Of a DNA stretch of 38,314 nt, positions 17,260 to 25,323 are shown one piece after another (position 1 is the stretch's first letter; the number at the start of each line of letters is the position of its first letter). The position numbers and the translations under genes are program-made. A model generated the notes under the pieces. It ran no database searches. It saw only the letters and a program-made list of their open reading frames with translations, and was not told the DNA's origin. The DNA comes from Gammaproteobacteria bacterium UBA1119 (GTDB taxonomy: Bacteria > Pseudomonadota > Gammaproteobacteria > Pseudomonadales > Azotimanducaceae): NCBI GenBank assembly GCA_002313255.1, contig DCBA01000122.1:1-38314 (forward strand). The letters are read 5' to 3'.

Positions 17260-17498
17260 CGGTCAGGTCTTTTCTCTAGGAGATAGCTATATGTCCCGCC
17301 GTCATCGTTTGATTCGAGCAACTTGTGGCCACTTTGTGCTGCAAAAACGCGGAAATCCTTCACCGAACCCGGGTCGGTGGCCAACACGCGCAAGAGCGCT
17401 CCGGGTGAAAGTTCATTCAACGCTTTCTTCGCCTTGAGTAGCGGCATCGGGCAATTAAGACCCTTTGCGTCAAGGATTAATGGCTCGTCGTGAGACAT
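17256..17498 (-). CDS. tusA: TusA/SirA-family sulfur carrier protein
   Basis: 80 residues from the ATG at 17498 (MSHDEPLILDAKGLNCPMP). The frame is open upstream with another ATG at 17516; neither has a good ribosome site, and 17498 gives the usual family length. The active-site Cys16 lies in LNCPMPLLKAKKAL, the CPxP signature of TusA-type persulfide carriers used in tRNA thiolation or molybdenum-cofactor chemistry. The context beside bepA and nadA matches a Pseudomonas TusA-like protein linked to molybdenum use rather than canonical tRNA thiolation, so the symbol denotes the family only. Divergent from bepA with about 90 bases between. Confidence 0.85.
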   Translation of the reverse strand: MSHDEPLILDAKGLNCPMPLLKAKKALNELSPGALLRVLATDPGSVKDFRVFAAQSGHKLLESNDDGGTYSYLLEKRPDR

Positions 17499-17587
17499 AG
17501 CATTGAAGTATCGCATACCCGCACGAAGCACCTGGAGCGGCCCGCAGTTAACCAACATCTGAAAACATTCGTTGTATGATTCTCGGC

Positions 17588-19012
17588 ATGAAAACGCTTC
17601 TTGCTCTGGTCAGCGGAATCGCACTGACAACCTCGATATTCGCAGCGCCTCACGCTGAATTACCCGAACTCGGTGATACCTCGTCCGCCATCATCTCACC
17701 CGAAATGGAACGCCGACTAGGTCAGGAATTCTTGAAGCAAGTCCGGTCGCAACTGCCGACCATTGCCGATCCCATTCTTAAGTACTACACCAAACTCCAA
17801 CTCTACGAACTCGCCACGCACTCCCAGCTTAAGCAAGTTTTACTTTATCCGGTATTGATCGACGCTGAGCAGATCAACGCGTGGGCTGCACCCGGCGGGA
17901 TCGTTGGGATTCATTTGGGATTGTTCGTGCATTCAAGAGACGTGCACGAATATTCGTCAGTGCTTGCGCACGAATTGGCACATCTTAGTCAGCGGCACTT
18001 CGCGCGAAATGTAGAAGCTCAACAGCGGATGACGTTACCGACCCTCATTGGCTTTCTTGCCGGCGCCGCCATCATGGCGGCAGGGTCATCCGAAGCAGGT
18101 ATGGCCGCCATAAGTGGCGCCCAAGCAATTGCTCAGAGTCAGCGACTCCGATACAGCCGCGGTCGAGAGCAAGAGGCTGACCGCATCGGGCTCACAACGC
18201 TTTGGCGGGCGGGACTCGACACCGACGCAATGTCGCGAATGTTCACGCGCATGCAACGTGCGTATCGCTTCACCGAGCGACCTCCCGAATTCTTGCTAAC
18301 GCATCCCGTCACCGAACGACGAATTACGGACGCTCGTAATCAATCAGCCGGTTACGAAAAACTCCCGGTTTCGCGCTCCCTTGAGTATCAGCTGATGCGC
18401 GCTCGGGCGCGAATGCATTTCGCCGAGAGCGGCGCTAAAGCTCTAGAAGAAGCGAAGAACCTCACCGATGACGACGTGGTCAATGACTATGCGCTCGCGC
18501 TTGCGAACGACCGTGCGGGAATGCATGACAAAGCACTATTGCTGGTGCAAACGCTCCATCTAGAAGATCCCGGCAGCATTCTTCTTTGCGCGACATTCGC
18601 CGAACTGCTCATTAACGCCGATAAGATTGAGGAAGCCACAGACTTGCTTGCACATCGCCTGGTCATCAACCCCGACAACCCGCCCTTTGCGATTCTTTAC
18701 GCTCGCGCACTCAACGCCAGTCAACGTCACGACGACGCCAAGGACGTTCTCTGGCGCCAAGCGACCATCGACGAAGACGACGTCGACGTTTGGTACGACC
18801 TCGCCGAAACTGCCGGGCTCGCCGGCGATATCGTGGCTGTCCACCGGGCGAGGGCCGAATTCTTCGCACTAAATGGCGACTACCAAAATGCTATTCAGCA
18901 TCTTCAATACGCGCTAAGCCTCGTTACCAAACCCAGCCAGCGCCTAACGGCAAGTCTCGAGCAACGACTTTCAGATCTTCGAACCGAAGCAGAAGCCGCC
19001 CGGAAAACTTGA
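17588..19012 (+). CDS. bepA: BepA-type periplasmic M48 metalloprotease/chaperone with TPR domain
   Basis: About 474 residues (478 if the ATG at 17576 is used). A signal peptide comes first, then an M48 peptidase domain with zinc motif HELAH, third ligand Glu in EQEADRIG about 67 residues later, and a conserved His in LTHPVTERR that matches the regulatory His246 of E. coli BepA. The C-terminal half (about 265-470) is helical TPR repeats. BepA (YfgC) helps LptD assembly and degrades stalled outer-membrane proteins. The neighbouring nadA and TusA-like genes are as in Pseudomonas. Convergent with nadA, 17 bases apart, with no visible terminator. Confidence 0.92.
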   Translation: MKTLLALVSGIALTTSIFAAPHAELPELGDTSSAIISPEMERRLGQEFLKQVRSQLPTIADPILKYYTKLQLYELATHSQLKQVLLYPVLIDAEQINAWAAPGGIVGIHLGLFVHSRDVHEYSSVLAHELAHLSQRHFARNVEAQQRMTLPTLIGFLAGAAIMAAGSSEAGMAAISGAQAIAQSQRLRYSRGREQEADRIGLTTLWRAGLDTDAMSRMFTRMQRAYRFTERPPEFLLTHPVTERRITDARNQSAGYEKLPVSRSLEYQLMRARARMHFAESGAKALEEAKNLTDDDVVNDYALALANDRAGMHDKALLLVQTLHLEDPGSILLCATFAELLINADKIEEATDLLAHRLVINPDNPPFAILYARALNASQRHDDAKDVLWRQATIDEDDVDVWYDLAETAGLAGDIVAVHRARAEFFALNGDYQNAIQHLQYALSLVTKPSQRLTASLEQRLSDLRTEAEAARKT

Positions 19013-19029
19013 TTAGTTAGGTTCTCAGT

Positions 19030-20055
19030 TCACGCGGTGGGGAAATCTAACATTCGCTGCAGAGGCAGCATCGCACGCTCGGCCGTTTCGGCGTCGACAA
19101 GAATTTCGTTGCTTCCATCTCGAAGCGCATCGCGTAATTCGCGCAACTCATTCATCGCCATCCAAGGGCAATGCGCACAACTACGACAAGTCGCCCCATC
19201 GCCCGCCGTGGGTGCTTCGATAAAGCGTTTTTGAGGATTCGCTTTTCGCATCTTATGAAACAAACCCCTATCCGTTGCGACAATGAAGGTATCGTGAGGC
19301 AGGTCGCTAGCTGCTTTTAGAATCTGACTTGTCGAACCAACACAATCCGCCATGGCCGCCACTGCGGCCGGGGATTCTGGATGGACCAGGATCCCTGCGT
19401 CCGGATACACCCGCCGCATATCGGCCAACGCTGTCGCCTTGAACTCTTCATGGACAACGCAGGCTCCGCGCCACAGCAACATATCAGCGCCAGTCTCGGC
19501 TTTGATGTATGCGCCGAGATGCTGATCGGGCGCCCAAAGGATTTTTTCGTCGTTCGCCGCGAGATGTTCAACGATTCGCAATCCCACACTAGAGGTAACC
19601 ACCCAATCAGAAAGAGCTTTGACCCGCGCCGACGTGTTCGCGTACACAACCACGGTTCGGTCCGGATGGTCAGCCACCAACGCTTCGAATTCATCGGGAG
19701 GGCACCCAATGTCCAACGAGCATTCGGCCGCTAAGTTTGGCATCAAAACGCGTTTTTTCGGCGCGAGGATCTTGGCGGTTTCGCCCATGAAACGAACCCC
19801 CGCCACGACCAAAGTTGGTGCGGGATGATCACGACCGAACCTTGCCATTTCAAGTGAATCCGCGACACAACCACCGGTCTCCTCGGCGAGGTCTTGGATA
19901 TCGCCGTCGACGTAGTAATGCGCGACCAGGACGGCATTCTGATGCTCAAGCAGCGACCGAATTTCGTCGCACAATGTCGCCTTCTCGGCGTCATCGAGGG
20001 CCGTGATCGTATGCACGGGGACCGACGAACTCTCCAGCGTGTAATCTTCCAGCAT
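19030..20055 (-). CDS. nadA: Quinolinate synthase A
   Basis: 341 residues from the ATG at 20055; the open frame extends seven codons to a TTG, which is less likely. NadA condenses iminoaspartate with dihydroxyacetone phosphate to quinolinate for NAD synthesis. The three [4Fe-4S] ligands are present: C112 ([10 protein letters not shown]), C199 ([11 protein letters not shown]) and the C-terminal CxxCxxC at 289-295 followed by [23 protein letters not shown] (47-62), PDQHLGAY and VHPES are also conserved. Convergent with bepA. Confidence 0.96.
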   Translation of the reverse strand: MLEDYTLESSSVPVHTITALDDAEKATLCDEIRSLLEHQNAVLVAHYYVDGDIQDLAEETGGCVADSLEMARFGRDHPAPTLVVAGVRFMGETAKILAPKKRVLMPNLAAECSLDIGCPPDEFEALVADHPDRTVVVYANTSARVKALSDWVVTSSVGLRIVEHLAANDEKILWAPDQHLGAYIKAETGADMLLWRGACVVHEEFKATALADMRRVYPDAGILVHPESPAAVAAMADCVGSTSQILKAASDLPHDTFIVATDRGLFHKMRKANPQKRFIEAPTAGDGATCRSCAHCPWMAMNELRELRDALRDGSNEILVDAETAERAMLPLQRMLDFPTA

Positions 20056-20163
20056 GATCCCATCATACAGTAGCAATGGCCGTCACCAGACTCTGCGCAA
20101 GTTTGCTGCATCGCGACGAGCCGGTAACAATGAGGCCCCATACCAACGACCGCGTCAGAGCTT

Positions 20164-21018
20164 ATGAGGATCTGTTTTGTTGCCGCATTCGACGGGAAGC
20201 GTCTTAACGACAATCAAGAACGGTTAGCGAACGAATTCGCCAACCGGGGCTGGTCGGTCGAGCACGTCGATCACGCGAGTCTGGAAATAATTGATCACCA
20301 GCTCACCGGAAGCGACGGCAATGGGGTTCGACACGTCTTCGACCAATTTGATCGCATATGGATCGTGGGTTTCGGCGATCAAGCAACGTTCCTCGATCGC
20401 ATGCAACTTCTCCGTACCCTGAATCAATCGCGATTCGTCAACGAGGTCGACGCCTTTGTCTACCTGCACGGGAAGCCTTACCTCGTTCTTGGCGACCTAG
20501 GTCGACACCATCCCCGAACAATCGTCAGCGCCGATGCTCCGACACTTATCGGCGCCATCGAGCGTGGGGGTTCCTGGATAGGGAAGCCTACCGCGGGCAG
20601 TTTTGGTCGTGATGTATTCACCCTCACCAAGACCGACAGTAACCATCGCGCCATCGTTGAACACCTAACGCGGTTTGGGTTTGCCATGTTGCAACAGCAA
20701 GTCGACACACGGGATGAAAAGCGTTTTCTTATTGCCGGGTCGCAGGTGATCGGCGTCTACGGAAAGCGCCATGTCGATCACAGAAGCAATCTCGCCGCGG
20801 GCTCCGTACCGACCGTCGTGCAAGCGACTTCCGCCGAACTGGGGCTGGTTGAAACCTGCATTCGCTGGCTTAACGCGCGCGGGGTTCGATTCGCCACAAT
20901 CGATGTCGCTCACCCCTACCTGCTCGACATCAATGTCGCGAATCCTGGCTGGCTTGCTACCTACGAGGAACTGACCGGTTGCAACCTAGCCGACAAAGTA
21001 GTCCAAGCGCTCCGGTAG
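20164..21018 (+). CDS. ATP-grasp enzyme related to glutathione synthetase (GshB-like)
   Basis: 284 residues, about 30 shorter than GshB. ATP-grasp elements are in GshB order: GKPTAGSFGRDV (140-151, K141 and a glycine-containing loop), DEKRFLI (184-190), RSNLAAGS (207-214, cf. GshB RGNLAAGG) and the metal-binding LLDINVANPG (253-262). The N-terminal domain is short and the phosphate loop is not the GGRGV of true GshB, so it probably ligates different substrates (an acid plus an amine or thiol). It may belong to a RimK/GshB-like group acting on unknown metabolites. Starts at the ATG at 20164, about 100 bases from the divergent nadA start; the next gene is convergent. Confidence 0.75.
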   Translation: MRICFVAAFDGKRLNDNQERLANEFANRGWSVEHVDHASLEIIDHQLTGSDGNGVRHVFDQFDRIWIVGFGDQATFLDRMQLLRTLNQSRFVNEVDAFVYLHGKPYLVLGDLGRHHPRTIVSADAPTLIGAIERGGSWIGKPTAGSFGRDVFTLTKTDSNHRAIVEHLTRFGFAMLQQQVDTRDEKRFLIAGSQVIGVYGKRHVDHRSNLAAGSVPTVVQATSAELGLVETCIRWLNARGVRFATIDVAHPYLLDINVANPGWLATYEELTGCNLADKVVQALR

Positions 21019-21042
21019 CGATTCCGCACCCATACCACGAGT

Positions 21043-21798
21043 TTAGACTCTGCTGCCGCCATCAATCGCAATCACGGCGCCTGTCGTGTAACTACCAGTA
21101 GGTCCCGCCAAATAGAGGGCAGCACCTACGACTTCATCGGCCTCGCCGCCTCGTTGCAGTGCAATATTAGTTTTTGCGCGCTTATTAAACGCATCCATAT
21201 CCCAAGCCTTCGATATGTCCGTCAAGAACGGACCCGGCTGAATACAGTTGACACGAACGCGTGGGCCAAAGGCATGGGCAAGTGAGAGTGTCAGCGAATT
21301 GATGCCCGCCTTGCACGCCCCATAAGGTTCCGAATTAGGCGTTGGTTGTACGGCTGCGTTACTACTCACGTTGATGATTGCCCCACCATCACCCGCTGCC
21401 ATGCGCTCGCCAATCAACGCCGATAAGCGGTACGGACCCTTGAGATTGACGCCGACAACTTTATCGAAAAGTTCTTCGGTAACCGCCGACAGATTTGGGT
21501 AAAGCGGTGACATACCGGCGTTATTCACCAACACGTCGACTTTGCCAAAACGTTCGTAGGCGGCATCGACCAGTGCATCGATCTCTTCCCAATGGCCGAC
21601 ATGACACGCATACGCGAGCGCTTGTCGGCCCATCGCGCCAACCTCTTCTGCCACACGCTCGCAATTGTCTTGCTTACGACTGGTAATGACGGCGTCGGCC
21701 CCCCGTTCGGCGAACGCGAGAACCATCGCCCGACCCAAACCTCGACTTCCACCCGTTACAAGGACGACCTTGTCCGTAAAATCAAATAGTTGATCCAA
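21043..21798 (-). CDS. Short-chain dehydrogenase/reductase (SDR), TTG start
   Basis: 251 residues. Classical SDR: TGGSRGLG cofactor loop, NNAG, SSNAA serine, YGACK catalytic pair and the C-terminal GAVIAIDGGSR strand. The frame is open up to a GTG at 21822, but the TTG at 21798 is preferred: a strong ribosome site GGGAGG lies four bases before it and the encoded MDQLFDFTDKVVLVTGG begins right at the first strand, as in the family. It probably oxidises a hydroxy intermediate; the substrate is unknown. Divergent from another SDR 89 bases away. Confidence 0.9.
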   Translation of the reverse strand: MDQLFDFTDKVVLVTGGSRGLGRAMVLAFAERGADAVITSRKQDNCERVAEEVGAMGRQALAYACHVGHWEEIDALVDAAYERFGKVDVLVNNAGMSPLYPNLSAVTEELFDKVVGVNLKGPYRLSALIGERMAAGDGGAIINVSSNAAVQPTPNSEPYGACKAGINSLTLSLAHAFGPRVRVNCIQPGPFLTDISKAWDMDAFNKRAKTNIALQRGGEADEVVGAALYLAGPTGSYTTGAVIAIDGGSRV

Positions 21799-21802
21799 AA
21801 CG

Positions 21803-21808
21803 CCTCCC
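21803..21808 (-). promoter_or_regulatory. Ribosome binding site that decides a TTG start
   Basis: GGGAGG on the minus strand lies four bases before the TTG at 21798. The upstream GTG at 21822 has no comparable site, so the SDR is taken to start at TTG. Confidence 0.6.
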
Positions 21809-21887
21809 ACCTTACCTTTCACTCAACCGCGGGTCGAAAAAACTTACCGACCTCGCGATACGAGTAACGATTCTAACGGAGGACGAC

Positions 21888-22769
21888 ATGGGTATGTTGG
21901 ATGGGAAGGTTGCGCTGGTAACCGGTGCAGGAGGAGGTCTTGGTCGGACCCACGCTCTCCTTCTTGCGAATGAGGGCGCGGCGGTCGTCGTCAACGATCT
22001 GGGTGGCGCGCGAGACGGCAGCGGCTCTGGTACGAATATGGCCGACACCGTCGTCCAGGAAATTAAAGAAGCGGGCGGTGAAGCCGTTGCGGATTACGGT
22101 AATGTCGCCGTCCCGGAAGATGCTCGCAATATGGTCAAAGCGGGTGTTGATAATTTTGGCAAGCTCGACGTCTTGATCGCCAATGCAGGCATTCTCCGAG
22201 ACAAGAGCTTCAAGAACATGGACGACGATATGTGGGACATCGTCGTCAACGTTCACCTCAAGGGCACGTACCTGACGACCAAAGCCGCCTACGACCAAAT
22301 GCTTGAACAAGGTGAAGGCGGCCGTATCGTGGTCACCAGTTCCACCTCAGGATTACTAGGGAACTTTGGTCAAACCAATTACGGTGCCGCCAAAGCCGGG
22401 ATTGCCGGCATGGCAAGGTGCCTCTACCTTGAAGGCATGAAGTACGGGATTAACGTCAACATTCTCGCGCCCACCGCGCTGTCCCGATTAACCGATGACA
22501 TTATGCCCGACGCCGTAAAAGATCAGATCCCACCCGATCGAGTCTCCCCGGCCGTTGTTTGGCTTTGCTCTGACGACGCCAAGGACGTGACCGGCCGGAC
22601 ATGGCTCGTCTCGGGGAATCGGGTATCCATGCTTGCTTGGAACTTGATACCCATTGCGCAAAAGGATGAAGCCGAAGGGCCGTGGCAAGTCGACGAGGTC
22701 GGCGAAGCGATTCTAGCGACAAAAGACAGCTGGCCATCGATCAACCCAATGCGGGGATTCGACATGTGA
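21888..22769 (+). CDS. SDR of the multifunctional-enzyme-2 type (3-hydroxyacyl-CoA dehydrogenase-like)
   Basis: 293 residues. TGAGGGLGRTHALLLA, the NDLGGARDGSG insert (38-48), ANAGILRDKSF and SSTSGLLGNFGQTNYGAAK are the hallmarks of the SDR domain of peroxisomal MFE-2 and bacterial relatives. These oxidise 3-hydroxyacyl-CoAs, often bulky or branched ones. Catalytic Ser, Tyr and Lys are present. The start has a strong ribosome site (GGAGG five bases ahead). The C-terminal 50 residues extend past the catalytic domain, but no hydratase or SCP2 domain is fused. The neighbouring acyl-CoA dehydrogenase relic fits a former beta-oxidation cluster. Confidence 0.9.
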   Translation: MGMLDGKVALVTGAGGGLGRTHALLLANEGAAVVVNDLGGARDGSGSGTNMADTVVQEIKEAGGEAVADYGNVAVPEDARNMVKAGVDNFGKLDVLIANAGILRDKSFKNMDDDMWDIVVNVHLKGTYLTTKAAYDQMLEQGEGGRIVVTSSTSGLLGNFGQTNYGAAKAGIAGMARCLYLEGMKYGINVNILAPTALSRLTDDIMPDAVKDQIPPDRVSPAVVWLCSDDAKDVTGRTWLVSGNRVSMLAWNLIPIAQKDEAEGPWQVDEVGEAILATKDSWPSINPMRGFDM

Positions 22770-22886
22770 TCGGGGATGTTCGCCCAAGTTGATTTGGTGG
22801 CAAGAAACGGTATCAACGTGCCTTAAGAGAATGGAAGGCACGTTCGTTTTATTCAAATAGCCGCCGACGGGACGGGCGGGTCGTTC

Positions 22887-23410
22887 GTGAATTTCGGTTT
22901 TACCGAAGAACGCGAGATGCTCCGTGACCAAGTGGTTCGGTTTATTGATGACGAATGTTCAATCGATGTCATCCGAACGTTCGAGCATCGGCGAGGTAAC
23001 GCAAATCTCGGGCTAGGCTCGAGGACCTTAAACAATTGGTACGCAAAAGCCGGAAACGAGGCGCTCGCGCCTCGGATGACCCGTTGGCGCGTCGCCAGAT
23101 TGCTGAGTTCGAAACGAAAATAGCAGCGATGAAATACAACGGATTACGCTATTTAACCCGGCAACTGAGGGGACAACCGTTGTCCTCAGAAACCTCGGTT
23201 AATAAACTGCTTCGAGCAAGTCTCGAAATCGAAATGGACGATTTTGCGGAAGAACTGCAGGGCCAGGAAGGTGTTTAGCTCCAAACCCAAACCGCGCGCT
23301 GGGCCAGATCTTCGTGGAGCTGGCCCAACGTGGTCATCGGCGGAGGCACACCCAACATAAAGCGAAACATTATTGGCGAACGTAGTCTCGGCTTACCGAA
23401 AGATTCAAAT
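22887..23410 (+). pseudogene. Acyl-CoA dehydrogenase pseudogene with internal deletion and frameshifts
   Basis: Three pieces of one acyl-CoA dehydrogenase survive in order. The N-terminus from a GTG at 22887 reads NFGFTEEREMLRDQVVRFID. A piece from the middle of the C-terminal helical domain (about 23015-23278) reads ARLEDLKQLVRKSRK, then DDPLARRQIAEFE and GLRYLTRQLRGQP. A C-terminal tail (about 23282-23410) contains GGGTPNIKRNIIGERSLGLP, the counterpart of 'GGTSEIQRNIIAERVLGLP'. The pieces are in different frames or separated by stops (TAA at 22997-22999, TAG at 23276-23278). About 200 residues including the flavin-binding middle domain are missing. It cannot make an active enzyme. It lies 117 bases after an MFE-2-type SDR. 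Confidence 0.85.
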
Positions 23411-23421
23411 ATTTGGTCGCG

Positions 23422-24012
23422 TCACAATTTCCACTTGGGAGGGTGGTCCCAATCGTACGGTTCGATACCGGTCTCGTTAATTAACCATACTGATGCGCGG
23501 ACTTTCCCAGCATCCAACTCCAAAAAGCCTAATGTCCCGAACTGTGTGTCGTAATTGTGCGGGTACGTCGGTGAGCCGGGGTTAACGCATAGGATGCCAC
23601 CCACATTTCGAATCAACTCGGTGTGGGTATCGCCAAAGACAATCACGTCCGGTGTTTTTTCAGGAAAGTAACGCTCGCACCAACGCGCCACCGTATGATC
23701 TGGCGGGCGTTCGTCTGCCGGTATGTAGTGGGTAAGCCCGATAACCAGGCCCTCCATCTCCAGCGTCCAGGCATAACGAACTCGATCGTCCTCCGGCTGA
23801 ATCGGACGTCCTCCGGACCCGTCTTCACCATTGCCACGAGCACAATATATCGGCGCAATCTTTTCGAATTCACTTAACAAGGCGAGGTCGTGGACATCTC
23901 CACCGTGGAAGATGTAATCGACACCTTCAAACGCACGATATACCTGAGGCCAAAGCGTGTGACGCGCTTCGGGCACATGCGTATCGGCGACCAAACCTAT
24001 GCGCAACGACAT
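23422..24012 (-). CDS. YfcE/MJ0936-type metallophosphoesterase
   Basis: 196 residues from the ATG at 24012 (MSLRIGLVADTHV); the frame is open seven codons further. Metal motifs are in order: D-x-H (VADTHVP), GGD (FHGGDVHD), GN (ARGNGED, with Gly replacing the usual His after Asn), H (LTHYIP) and the C-terminal GDTHTE with VNPGSPTYP. Length and the NPGS motif place it with YfcE-like phosphodiesterases. The missing His of GNH/GNC is as in several YfcE relatives (GNCD), so it need not be inactive. Its 3' end abuts the acyl-CoA dehydrogenase relic on the other strand. Confidence 0.85.
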   Translation of the reverse strand: MSLRIGLVADTHVPEARHTLWPQVYRAFEGVDYIFHGGDVHDLALLSEFEKIAPIYCARGNGEDGSGGRPIQPEDDRVRYAWTLEMEGLVIGLTHYIPADERPPDHTVARWCERYFPEKTPDVIVFGDTHTELIRNVGGILCVNPGSPTYPHNYDTQFGTLGFLELDAGKVRASVWLINETGIEPYDWDHPPKWKL

Positions 24013-24070
24013 CAGCAGCGTCCCCACCACCAAATCAGTTACCCTACGTGACGAAAGGGGGAGTCACAAG

Positions 24071-24445
24071 ATGCTCGACTGGGACGGGGTAAAGACGAAG
24101 GCCAACGCAGACGGCGAATTTGGCATTCATGCACGAATGTGGAATGCCTCGCTGCGGATCAGTATCGGCGATCAGAGAACACGCATCGATATCGAAGGCG
24201 GCACGGTCAAAGAGATTCAGCCCTGGCACGGTGGCGGCCCAACGGACCTTGCCATTTCGGCTCCACAACAGGACTGGGACGAGCTTCTACAGGCTGTGCC
24301 GAAACCGTTTTACCAAGATCTCTATCCAGCATCCATCCATCACGGTTTCGAAATCACGGGGGACCGCGACAATTATTGCGCCTATTACCCTGCCATCAGG
24401 CGCTTGATCGAAATTCTCCGCGAGGTGCGCAATGCCGAGATTTGA
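24071..24445 (+). CDS. Small conserved-looking protein of unknown function, coupled to the alpha/beta hydrolase
   Basis: 124 residues from the ATG at 24071 (GGGGGAG about 10 bases ahead); the frame opens further upstream without a better start. The protein alternates strands and a C-terminal helix: MWNASLRISIGDQ (24-36), RIDIEGGTVKEIQPW (about 38-52), FYQDLYPASIHHGFEI (about 80-95) and a helix IRRLIEILREVRN. This outline resembles SCP2-like lipid-binding folds, but I cannot confirm that from sequence and do not name a family. Its last 14 bases overlap the start of the alpha/beta hydrolase, so the two are co-translated and probably work together. Confidence 0.7.
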   Translation: MLDWDGVKTKANADGEFGIHARMWNASLRISIGDQRTRIDIEGGTVKEIQPWHGGGPTDLAISAPQQDWDELLQAVPKPFYQDLYPASIHHGFEITGDRDNYCAYYPAIRRLIEILREVRNAEI

Positions 24446-25286
24446 TTCAGCGACCGGGCGTTATACCTACCTCACCATCGACGACGCGGAGTACCGCCTT
24501 TACTTCGAAGAAGCGGGTACCGGAGAGATCGGTTTGCTTCTACAGCACACCGCGGGTGCCGATGGACGGCAATGGCGACACATCATGGAGGATGATTATC
24601 TAGGGTCCAAATTCCGTCTAATTGCCTACGATCTCCCCTATCACGGAAAGTCAGTACCGCCGGCTGATAGCAAGTGGTGGGAAAAAGAATACCGCCTCGA
24701 GAAAGAATTTTTGATGCAAGTCCCGATCACGCTTGCGCACACCCTTGAACTTGATCGACCCGTCTACATGGGGAGTTCCATTGGCGGTCACCTAGCCGTT
24801 GATCTCGCCCTACACCATCCAAACGAGTTCCGTGCCGTAGTCGGTCTCGAAGCTTCTGCTTATACGCCCGGAGGCTTTGTTGATGAGTTCTACCACCCCA
24901 AGATCGGCAACGATTACAAAGCCCATTTAATGTACGGCATGATGGCCCCAACGAGTCCGGAAGCAATGCGCCACGAAACGAGCTGGGTATATAGCCAGGG
25001 CGCACCAGCTGTGTTCAAGGGCGACCTTTATTACTACTCCATCGACCACGACGTACGAAATACGGCACACGCGATCGATACCGAGCTTTGCTCTGTGGAC
25101 ATTCTCAACGGCGAATACGATTGGAGCGGCACGCCCGCTGAGGGAGAAGAGCTCGCTTCGATGATACCCGGCGCGCGCTACCGAACCCTCAGTGGCCTCG
25201 GTCATTTTCCGATGAGCGAAAACCCGAGGCTTTTCCTCGACCAAATTCGGCCCGTACTCGACGACATTATCGAATCGCGACGTTAG
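24432..25286 (+). CDS. Alpha/beta-fold hydrolase
   Basis: 284 residues. The catalytic triad is visible: nucleophile S116 in GSSIGG, acid D230 in NGEYDWSGT, and H258 in GLGHFPMSE. The oxyanion region is QHTAGADGRQW (38-48), where HTAG takes the place of the common HGxxG. Relatives include esterases and C-C bond hydrolases of ring-cleavage pathways; the substrate is not readable. The 14-base overlap with the preceding unknown gene suggests a two-protein unit. Confidence 0.88.
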   Translation: MPRFDSATGRYTYLTIDDAEYRLYFEEAGTGEIGLLLQHTAGADGRQWRHIMEDDYLGSKFRLIAYDLPYHGKSVPPADSKWWEKEYRLEKEFLMQVPITLAHTLELDRPVYMGSSIGGHLAVDLALHHPNEFRAVVGLEASAYTPGGFVDEFYHPKIGNDYKAHLMYGMMAPTSPEAMRHETSWVYSQGAPAVFKGDLYYYSIDHDVRNTAHAIDTELCSVDILNGEYDWSGTPAEGEELASMIPGARYRTLSGLGHFPMSENPRLFLDQIRPVLDDIIESRR

Positions 25287-25323
25287 CGACCCGCTGGCGC
25301 CGACATCAGTTCGCATCAATGGT

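Noticed and set aside
23330..23554. Plus-strand frame as a 74-residue gene
   Set aside because: Its first 27 codons are the acyl-CoA dehydrogenase relic tail; the rest is antisense to the phosphoesterase gene.
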